This document shows positions 1-4,925 of a stretch of DNA of 7,904 nt, piece after piece. The notes below the pieces were generated by a model. That model had not been told where the DNA came from and made no database searches. It saw only the letters and a list, made by a program, of their open reading frames with translations. How positions within the stretch are numbered: the stretch's first letter is position 1; the number at the start of each line of letters is the position of its first letter. A program made the translations under genes and the position numbers. Source of the stretch: an uncultured Planctomycetaceae bacterium (GTDB taxonomy: Bacteria; Planctomycetota; Planctomycetia; Pirellulales; UBA1268); the NCBI GenBank assembly GCA_903949225.1, contig CAJAYZ010000246.1, positions 1 to 7,904 of the forward strand, read 5' to 3'.

Positions 1-291
1 ATTCTCGATGAACACCTCGGGAGGCGCCGCCTTCGCCTCGGCCACCTCCGCTCGGAATCCCTCCAGGAACTGCACGAACGCCGGACGCGTGGGCCCCTCC
101 TGATCGATGACGAGCACTCGCTCGATCGGCACACTCACCGCCGTCGTCTTCTCCGCCGGCGCATCAGCAGCCGAGCCGCGCGCTACCACAGCGAACGCGA
201 CAAACGCGGTAGCAATCAAGCCGACGGCCCTCACCCGGGCCCCGCTTCCCGTGAGCGCCCCGATCGCGTCAATTCGCTGGCCAAGAGGCAT
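1..291 (-). CDS. Exported protein, N-terminal part; resembles the periplasmic domain of sensor kinases/ABC-type binding proteins (partial)
   Basis: The frame is open from an ATG at 291 to the left edge of the window, giving the first 97 residues; the rest lies outside. Residues 22-37 are a hydrophobic stretch (AVGLIATAFVAFAVVA) preceded by Arg residues and followed by small residues (GSAADA, about 39-44), as in a signal peptide or an N-terminal membrane anchor. After a short linker, residues 58-97 read RVLVIDQEGPTRP, then FVQFLEGFRAEV and EVFIEN. This resembles the first strand and helix of the periplasmic binding-protein-like domain found at the N-terminus of many sensor histidine kinases (pattern RVLVL...P....F...FR..L). 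That match is pattern memory, not a search. An in-frame ATG at 357 would add 22 residues; I prefer 291 because it gives a more normal signal peptide, although neither start has a strong ribosome site. It could equally be a stand-alone binding protein. Confidence 0.55.
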   Translation of the reverse strand, partial: MPLGQRIDAIGALTGSGARVRAVGLIATAFVAFAVVARGSAADAPAEKTTAVSVPIERVLVIDQEGPTRPAFVQFLEGFRAEVAEAKAAPPEVFIEN

Positions 292-525
292 GTCCGAATC
301 CCGCGTCGCAGTTGGAGGAAGGGCAGCAACGGAACGTTCCTCGAACGCTCGACGCATGGCCCGTTCAATCGAGGATGCTCGAGGATAAAAGGTTACCCAT
401 GTCCGAGCCGCGAGCCAGCAGCGCGGATTCCCGCCGTTGCTTTCGCCGATCGACGCGCCGTTCCACGGGTCTTTCAGCCCACGAGCCCTTCGAGGGTGCC
501 GGTGGCGTCAGAAAAGGTCTCCGGC
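292..525. other. Intergenic gap between SDR gene and the left partial gene
   Basis: These 234 bases separate the stop of the SDR gene from the start of the left-edge gene; both are read on the minus strand. I see no convincing hairpin with a T-tract and no clear promoter. The only AT-rich patch is around 385-396 (ATAAAAGGTTAC on the plus strand), which could contribute a -10 element for the left gene, but no matching -35 is visible at normal spacing. The left gene may begin at 357 instead of 291, which would shorten the gap. Confidence 0.5.
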
Positions 526-1344
526 TCAGGCCCGACGGAATCCGCCGTTGACAGGGATCACCTGTCCGGTGACGAACGCCGCATCGGGGGAGACGAGCCA
601 CGCCACCGCGGCGGCGATGTCAGCCGGCTCGCCCCAGCGCCTCAGGATACTCTCGCGCACGGCCCGCTTCTGCCAGACGTCGCTTGCCCCCTCTCCCCAC
701 TTCGTGCGGATCCACCCCGGGGCGACGCAATTGACCCGCACTTCAGGCGCGAGCGACCGGGCCGCGCTTCGCGTGAACGCCATCACCGCCCCCTTCGTCG
801 CCGCGAACAGCTCGCCCGAATCCCCCTCCATGCCGGTCTCCGCCTGATCCCAGCCGGTGGTCACGATCGCGCCGCGAGCCTTCCCTGTCGCCGCCTGCTC
901 ATCCTGCCAACGGGCCTTCATCCGCCGGCCGAACGCCCGCGCGAGGATCATCGTCGACCCGACGTCGACCCGCAGCAGCTGATCGAGCTTCCGCTCGAAG
1001 CTCCACGCTGCAGCCGCCCCGGTGAGGACATCGGCTCCGGCGATGAGGACGACCGTGTCGAGGTCGGGCAGCGCCGCAGTCACGCCATCGACGAGCCGCG
1101 GAAGCTCGTCATGACTGGCAAGGTCACAGAGAAACCGGCCGACACAGCCACCGTGGTCGGCAAGCGCACCGGCCACCTCGTCGGCCGCGGCAGCCGAACG
1201 GCCATGGATCGCGACGCGGGCCCCCGCGGCCGCCAAGGCCAGCGCCACCGCCCGGCCGATGCCGTGCGTCGCCCCGGTGACAAGCACCGTCCTGCCGTCG
1301 AGGCTTTTTGTTGTCGGTGCAGCCATGGCGCTTGTCTCGCTCAT
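526..1344 (-). CDS. SDR-family (short-chain dehydrogenase/reductase fold) protein with altered catalytic residues
   Basis: This 272-residue protein has the length and order of a classical SDR. The Rossmann motif TGATHGIG is at residues 23-30. A basic residue after the second strand (GRS, R49) suggests NADP(H) over NAD(H), D74 fits the conserved adenine-contacting Asp, and the C-terminal half has VNCVAPGWIRT (204-214) and VTGQVIPVNGGF (258-269), typical of FabG-like enzymes. The active site is unusual. The YxxxK motif reads FAATK (F180, K184), the Ser position after strand 5 reads VTTGW (T162/T163), the NNAG motif reads IAGA, and the helix-4 Asn appears to be D127. So only the Lys of the Asn-Ser-Tyr-Lys tetrad is kept. 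An ordinary ketoreductase function is therefore doubtful; a non-classical reductase or a nucleotide-binding partner is possible. The start ATG overlaps the stop of the upstream propeller gene (ATGA), so translation is probably coupled. A second ATG at residue 7 is a weaker start. Confidence 0.9.
   Translation of the reverse strand: MSETSAMAAPTTKSLDGRTVLVTGATHGIGRAVALALAAAGARVAIHGRSAAAADEVAGALADHGGCVGRFLCDLASHDELPRLVDGVTAALPDLDTVVLIAGADVLTGAAAAWSFERKLDQLLRVDVGSTMILARAFGRRMKARWQDEQAATGKARGAIVTTGWDQAETGMEGDSGELFAATKGAVMAFTRSAARSLAPEVRVNCVAPGWIRTKWGEGASDVWQKRAVRESILRRWGEPADIAAAVAWLVSPDAAFVTGQVIPVNGGFRRA
1341..1344 (-). promoter_or_regulatory. ATGA start/stop overlap (translational coupling)
   Basis: On the minus strand the bases ATGA contain both the SDR start codon (1344-1342) and the propeller stop codon TGA (1343-1341). 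The upstream bases GTGAAGAAAAG offer only a weak ribosome site, so re-initiation by ribosomes finishing the propeller gene is the likely way the SDR gene is translated. The overlap is seen directly; the coupling is inferred from how such junctions usually behave. Confidence 0.8.
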
Positions 1345-3149
1345 GCGGCCGGCTTTTCTTCACCGGATGCTGCAGGGGCAGGGTCGGCCTCCGGCGGGGT
1401 CTCCGCCGCGGGCGTCGCGTCGACATTCGTCGTCCCGGCATTCGGCGCGGCCCGGTCGGTCACCTCCCCGCTGCGAAGCGGCAACCGATAACAGGCCGCC
1501 TCGCGCGCATTGCGTACCAGGAGCCTGTCGCCGGCAATCGCCGGGGAGTTCCATGTCTGCTCGGAGAGGGCTGAGAGCCTGGCAACTTCGCGGTGAGCCT
1601 CCGGCGTCGCCTCGACGAGAACGACGTCCCCCGGCTCCGACTGGACGACGAGGAGATCGCCAACCCGGAGCAACTGCCCCTGGTCATAGCGGCCCCCCTT
1701 CCACATCCGTTTGCCGTCGCTTCCGCGGAGGCATTCGAGGATCCCGTCGGAGAGGCCGTAGAGGTGGCCCTCATGAAAGGCGACATTCGTAAACTTCGTC
1801 TTCATGCCAGCCTTGTTGCGCCACGCCTCCTTCACAGTCCACGCCCCATCGACGCCAGGCTCCACGTCGAAAGCTGCGCAGCCGATGCCGTAGCCTTTGG
1901 AGATGAAGAGGCGATTCGGGCCGATCACGATGGCCTGCGTGCACGAGGCATCGGAATTGCTGTGCCCCGGCCAAGGGAAGCGCCACGCCTCCTCCCGCGT
2001 CGCCGGGTCGAAGCCGATCACCTGCGACTCGGTCACCGCCACGAGGAACTCACGGCCACCGAGCATGAGAAGACTCGGACTGACGTAGCTGATCTGGTCA
2101 TCGCCGGCGGTCCAGCGGCGCTCGCCGGTCGAACGGTCGTAGGCCACAAGCGCCACCGGCCCGTCGGCACGCGGCCCGCCCCCCTGCACGACCACGACGT
2201 CGCCGAGGATGAGCGGGGAGCCGGAGCGGCCCCAGGCGACGGCGAGCGCGTGGGCGGCAGCATCGATGCCGAGATCGGCGAGCACGTCCTTCTTCCAGAG
2301 CACCTTGCCGGTGACACCATCGACGCAAAACAGCCAGCCGGTAGCGCCGGCGGCATAGACCACGCCGTCGTGGATCGTCGGCGTCGACCGCGGCCCGGTG
2401 CCGCCGAGGACCGTCTGATGCCGGGCGGTCACCGCCACCTGCCACTCCGGCTCGCCGGTGGCGAGGGCGAGGCAAGTGACGATCTCCTCGTCGCCGCGCT
2501 GCTCGAGCGTCACGGCATGGTCGCCATACGTGGCAAACCCACTCCAGCCGGCGCCGATCGGGCGGCGCCACAGTTCGCGCGGGGGATTTTTCTTCCAGGC
2601 CGGATCGAGCGCCGGGGCCGAGGGGGGAAGCGAGGCGTCGCCAGCCGGCCCGAGGAACCGGAAAAAGTCGTGGGGGGCCGGCTGCCAGGGAGCGGTGGCG
2701 GTCAGACTCGGCGGCGCGGCAGCGGGGCGGGCGAGGAGCGTGTCGCGCGACTTTTGCCAGGCCCAACGGAACTCCGGCACGAGATCACCACTGACGCGCT
2801 CGATGCGGAGCGTGGCCAAGCCGAGGGCGACCAGCCCCAGGAGCCCGAAGGCAAGGCCGCGCTTCCACGTCGACCGGTGGCCGCTCTCCCGGACAAACCA
2901 CAGCACCGCCGACATCAGAGCCGAGAAGCCGAGAATGAGGGTGATGATGTTGCGGACGGCCCCGTCGACGATGCCGCCGACGACCGATTCGAGAAGCCCG
3001 GCCCGCACCAGCGCCGCCGCGGCGGCCAGCGAGCAGAGCGAGACGATCAACCGGCGCGGGGGCCAGAGCGAGCGGGCCTCGGAGAGGGGCGCCGGATCGA
3101 CGGAGCCCCCGGAGCGCTGCTTCTTCGACCGCCTCGTGGACTTGCTCAT
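1341..3149 (-). CDS. Membrane-anchored PQQ-like beta-propeller protein (three N-terminal TM helices)
   Basis: The 602-residue product starts with a basic tail (MSKSTRRSKKQR), followed by three predicted membrane helices at about 34-53, 67-86 and 99-114. The basic loop RESGHRSTWKRG between helices 2 and 3 and the basic N-terminus place both on the cytoplasmic side by the positive-inside rule, so the rest would be periplasmic. From about residue 162 (FFRFLGPAGD, a variant of the W/F-R-G-P entry motif of planctomycete propellers) runs a PQQ-like beta-propeller. Blade-end motifs include TGEPEW (231), TGKVLW (280), TGERRW (341), TREEAW (384) and DGKRMW (478). No catalytic Asp/cofactor pattern of true quinoprotein dehydrogenases is evident, so a binding or scaffold role is likelier than PQQ catalysis. 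Residues about 563-602 form an Ala/Pro/Glu-rich tail. GAGG lies about 10 bases before the ATG. The stop overlaps the start of the SDR gene by four bases, and the gene is divergent from the cystathionine synthase gene. Confidence 0.88.
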   Translation of the reverse strand: MSKSTRRSKKQRSGGSVDPAPLSEARSLWPPRRLIVSLCSLAAAAALVRAGLLESVVGGIVDGAVRNIITLILGFSALMSAVLWFVRESGHRSTWKRGLAFGLLGLVALGLATLRIERVSGDLVPEFRWAWQKSRDTLLARPAAAPPSLTATAPWQPAPHDFFRFLGPAGDASLPPSAPALDPAWKKNPPRELWRRPIGAGWSGFATYGDHAVTLEQRGDEEIVTCLALATGEPEWQVAVTARHQTVLGGTGPRSTPTIHDGVVYAAGATGWLFCVDGVTGKVLWKKDVLADLGIDAAAHALAVAWGRSGSPLILGDVVVVQGGGPRADGPVALVAYDRSTGERRWTAGDDQISYVSPSLLMLGGREFLVAVTESQVIGFDPATREEAWRFPWPGHSNSDASCTQAIVIGPNRLFISKGYGIGCAAFDVEPGVDGAWTVKEAWRNKAGMKTKFTNVAFHEGHLYGLSDGILECLRGSDGKRMWKGGRYDQGQLLRVGDLLVVQSEPGDVVLVEATPEAHREVARLSALSEQTWNSPAIAGDRLLVRNAREAACYRLPLRSGEVTDRAAPNAGTTNVDATPAAETPPEADPAPAASGEEKPAA

Positions 3150-3241
3150 TCGGGGATCGCCTCGCGGTCACCCCACCGGATCGTCCGCACGCGCGGCTCG
3201 TCGAAAGGGCTCAACAGCGAGAGTTTACCGGTCGTACTGTT

Positions 3242-3257
3242 TTCGCGCCCACGCGAA
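3242..3257. promoter_or_regulatory. 16-base dyad TTCGCG-N4-CGCGAA, possible operator
   Basis: TTCGCG at 3242-3247 and CGCGAA at 3252-3257 are perfect inverted halves around the four bases CCCA. The site lies between the two divergent genes, upstream of the proposed synthase promoter, where a dimeric regulator could affect either gene. In GC-rich DNA a 6+6 dyad can arise by chance, and there is only one copy here, so the role is a guess. Confidence 0.3.
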
Positions 3258-3290
3258 CCTTCCCCGCCGGTCGATCACGCCCCCGATTCC

Positions 3291-3319
3291 TTGTCCGCGC
3301 CACGGGCCCCGACTACACT
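3291..3319 (+). promoter_or_regulatory. Candidate sigma-70-type promoter for the synthase gene
   Basis: TTGTCC (3291-3296) and TACACT (3314-3319) each match four of six bases of the -35 and -10 consensus and are separated by exactly 17 bases. Transcription would start near 3326, giving a leader of about 43 bases before the ATG at 3369. Planctomycete promoters are poorly defined, so this rests on the general bacterial consensus only. Confidence 0.4.
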
Positions 3320-3358
3320 CCCCCCAACTGCGGGCGTTTCAGCCCCCTCTCCCTCTCC

Positions 3359-3363
3359 GGAAG
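3359..3363 (+). promoter_or_regulatory. Ribosome binding site that fixes the synthase start
   Basis: GGAAG stands five bases before the ATG at 3369. The reading frame stays open far upstream, through the whole of the opposing propeller gene, so this site together with the normal family length is what decides the start. Confidence 0.6.
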
Positions 3364-3368
3364 CCCTT

Positions 3369-4625
3369 ATGACCAGTCCCGAGCCCCACCGCTCCTCCGG
3401 TTCGAGCCCGCCGACGTCGGCAGCCGCCATTGACGCAAGCCTCCGGTCGGGGCGGGGCGTCGGCCCCTCCACCGCCGCCGTCCATGCCGGCGAGGCCCGG
3501 CAGAAACTGGCCGATGCGATCACCGACCCGATCGTCTCCGCATCGACCTACACCTTTCCCAACACCCGCGCGATCCTGGACTTCATCGAGCAGGATCTTC
3601 CCCGCGAGGAATACGGCCGCTATGGCAATCCGGGGGAACGGGTCGTTGAGGACAAACTCGCCGCCCTCGACGGTGGCGAGATGGCCGTCCTCTTCTCCAG
3701 CGGCATGGCCTCGCTCGTCGGCGTGCTCATGGCCCACCTCAGCGCCGGCGAGGAAGTGGTGTTCTTCGATCAGTGCTACCACCGCAGCCGCGAGTTCTGC
3801 CGGCGTCATCTGACCCGCTTCGGCGTCGGATTCCGCGAGGTGAAGACGGGCGACTATGACGCGATGGAAGCGGCGATCACCCCGCGGACGAAGATGGTCG
3901 TCAGCGAGTCGCCGACCAATCCCCACCTCTCGATTGTCGACTGCGCCCGGTTTGCCGACATCGGCCGCCGCCATGGCGTGCTGACGCTCATCGACGCCAC
4001 GCTCTGCACCCCCTACAACCACCGCCCGCTTGCCGACGGCGTCGATTTCGTTCTCCATTCGGCGACGAAATACCTCGGTGGCCACAACGACCTCCTCGCG
4101 GGCGTCGTCGTTGGCTCGAAGGAAAAGATGGAGCCGGTGCGGAACCTCCGCGGGATCATGGGGGGGATCAACTCGCCCCACAACTGCTACCTCCTCGAGC
4201 GTGGCTTGAAGACCCTCGCCCTGCGGATGGATCGGCACAACGCCAACGGCCTGGCGGTGGCCCGGTTCCTCGAATCCCATCCGCGGGTGGAGCGGGTCTA
4301 CTACCCGGGCCTCGAGAGCCATCCCTACCACGCCGTCGCCAAGGCATCGATGCGCGGCTACGGCGGCCTGGTGACATTCCTCGTCAAGGACGCCGACTGG
4401 CAGCAGACGTCGCGTGTCGTCGATGCCGCGCGGATTCTCCGCATCGGGCCGAGCCTCGGGGGGGTGGAGTCGCTCATCGAGCAGCCGCTCGTGATGAGCT
4501 ACTGGAATTACTCCCCCGCGGAGCGGCAGACGTTCGGGATCGGCGACAACATGATCCGTCTCGCCCTCGGTATCGAGGACACCGCCGACCTGATCGCCGA
4601 TCTGGGGCGGGCGCTCGAAGCCTGA
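3369..4625 (+). CDS. metB: Cystathionine gamma-synthase (plant-like), PLP-dependent Cys/Met metabolism enzyme
   Basis: This 418-residue enzyme belongs to the cytosolic fold-type I PLP family of cystathionine synthases and lyases. It should join cysteine to an activated homoserine to make cystathionine for methionine synthesis. Visible residues are EYGRYGNP (81-88, with Y82 and R84 expected to bind the PLP phosphate of the partner subunit), SGMAS (111-115), Y137 stacking on PLP, SESPTNPHL (179-187), LIDAT with D209 facing the pyridine nitrogen, SATKYLGGHND (231-241) with the PLP lysine K234, YYPGLESHP (311-319), SLGGVESLIEQP (362-373), MSYW (376-379) and the carboxylate-binding R397. The EYGRYGNP, YYPGLxSHP, GGxESxxxQPxxMSYW and GIxDNxxR blocks recall plant cystathionine gamma-synthases, which use O-phosphohomoserine; the acyl-donor preference here is unknown. 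Residues 1-33 are a Ser/Pro-rich extension of no recognised function. The start is set by GGAAG five bases upstream. A lyase or O-acylhomoserine sulfhydrylase activity cannot be excluded. Confidence 0.9.
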   Translation: MTSPEPHRSSGSSPPTSAAAIDASLRSGRGVGPSTAAVHAGEARQKLADAITDPIVSASTYTFPNTRAILDFIEQDLPREEYGRYGNPGERVVEDKLAALDGGEMAVLFSSGMASLVGVLMAHLSAGEEVVFFDQCYHRSREFCRRHLTRFGVGFREVKTGDYDAMEAAITPRTKMVVSESPTNPHLSIVDCARFADIGRRHGVLTLIDATLCTPYNHRPLADGVDFVLHSATKYLGGHNDLLAGVVVGSKEKMEPVRNLRGIMGGINSPHNCYLLERGLKTLALRMDRHNANGLAVARFLESHPRVERVYYPGLESHPYHAVAKASMRGYGGLVTFLVKDADWQQTSRVVDAARILRIGPSLGGVESLIEQPLVMSYWNYSPAERQTFGIGDNMIRLALGIEDTADLIADLGRALEA

Positions 4626-4646
4626 CGCGTGGTCTCCCCGGCCGCG

Positions 4647-4680
4647 CCCGCTTGCTGCTTTGACCCGCTTGCTGCTTTGA
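4647..4680. repeat. Perfect tandem duplication of 17 bases
   Basis: The unit CCCGCTTGCTGCTTTGA occurs at 4647-4663 and again, unchanged, at 4664-4680, starting 21 bases after the synthase stop codon. Two exact adjacent copies in non-coding DNA suggest a recent slippage duplication or a doubled binding site. Confidence 0.85.
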
Positions 4681-4780
4681 AGAGAGTCGCCGCCGCTGGA
4701 TGCGGTGGGAGCGTCGATCGCGCAGGCCGGGCAAGCTGCGACGGGCCCCGCTCGCCGCGAGATGCCTCATCTCCGCCGCC

Positions 4781-4806
4781 TCCCAGGCAAACAGGGCGGC
4801 CTGGGA
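4781..4806 (+). other. 8-base inverted repeat downstream of the synthase gene
   Basis: TCCCAGGC (4781-4788) and GCCTGGGA (4799-4806) can pair perfectly around a ten-base loop. The stem is strong, but no run of T follows, so it is not a standard intrinsic terminator. It lies about 155 bases after the synthase stop and 120 bases before the barrel start and might end or protect a transcript. Confidence 0.35.
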
Positions 4807-4913
4807 TGGCTCTGCCGGTCGCGGTGATTTTCACGGAAGTTCCGGTCGCGAGGTTGCCGATATCTCTTCCGATTGCAGAAGCCCGTCAGGTGCCGTCCAC
4901 CGCGGGTGCTCTC

Positions 4914-4920
4914 GGAGAAG
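4914..4920 (+). promoter_or_regulatory. Ribosome binding site that fixes the barrel-protein start
   Basis: GGAGAAG ends five bases before the ATG at 4926, with GGAG eight bases away. This and the signal peptide that begins at the ATG favour 4926 over the upstream in-frame GTG at 4629. Confidence 0.7.
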
Positions 4921-4925
4921 TGTCC

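Larger units (their letters stand above)
3150..3368. promoter_or_regulatory. Divergent intergenic region between propeller and synthase genes
   Basis: These 219 bases must carry the control of both the minus-strand propeller-SDR pair and the plus-strand synthase. I see a promoter-like pair for the plus strand (3291-3319) and a 16-base dyad near the middle (3242-3257). For the minus strand, TAAACT (complement of 3224-3229) could serve as a -10, but no matching -35 was found at 16-18 bases. The transcript leader of the synthase would be only about 45 bases, too short for the known SAM-type riboswitches, and I see no riboswitch-like fold there. Confidence 0.5.
4626..4925. other. 300-base intergenic region between synthase and barrel genes
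   Basis: I see no gene here. The frame of the barrel gene is open back to a GTG at 4629, but the upstream residues look non-coding and lack a signal peptide. The region holds a perfect 17-base tandem duplication (4647-4680), an 8-base inverted repeat (4781-4806) and, at its end, the ribosome site for the barrel gene. No T-tract terminator and no good -35/-10 pair were found, although the barrel gene probably needs its own promoter given the distance. Confidence 0.5.

Noticed and set aside
496..1491. 331-codon plus-strand open frame opposite the SDR gene
   Set aside because: The minus strand carries unmistakable SDR motifs; the plus frame is Arg/Pro-rich without protein-like features.
1593..3368. 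Long plus-strand open frame running opposite the propeller gene and into the synthase frame
   Set aside because: It has no ribosome site or domain-like content; the Arg/Gly/Glu-rich translation is what an antisense frame of a GC-rich gene gives. The synthase start at 3369 is supported independently.
3320..3368. SAM- or SAH-type riboswitch ahead of the methionine gene
   Set aside because: The likely leader is about 43 bases, C-rich and lacks the stems of known methionine-related riboswitches.
3339..4331. 330-codon minus-strand open frame opposite the synthase
   Set aside because: It is antisense to a gene with clear PLP-enzyme motifs, and its translation shows no recognisable fold.
4781..4806. 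Intrinsic terminator for the synthase gene
   Set aside because: The stem is perfect but no T-tract follows, so I list it only as an inverted repeat.
4629..4925. Upstream extension of the barrel protein to the GTG at 4629
   Set aside because: It would bury the signal peptide about 100 residues inside the protein, and the extension includes the 17-base duplication; the ATG at 4926 has a good ribosome site.
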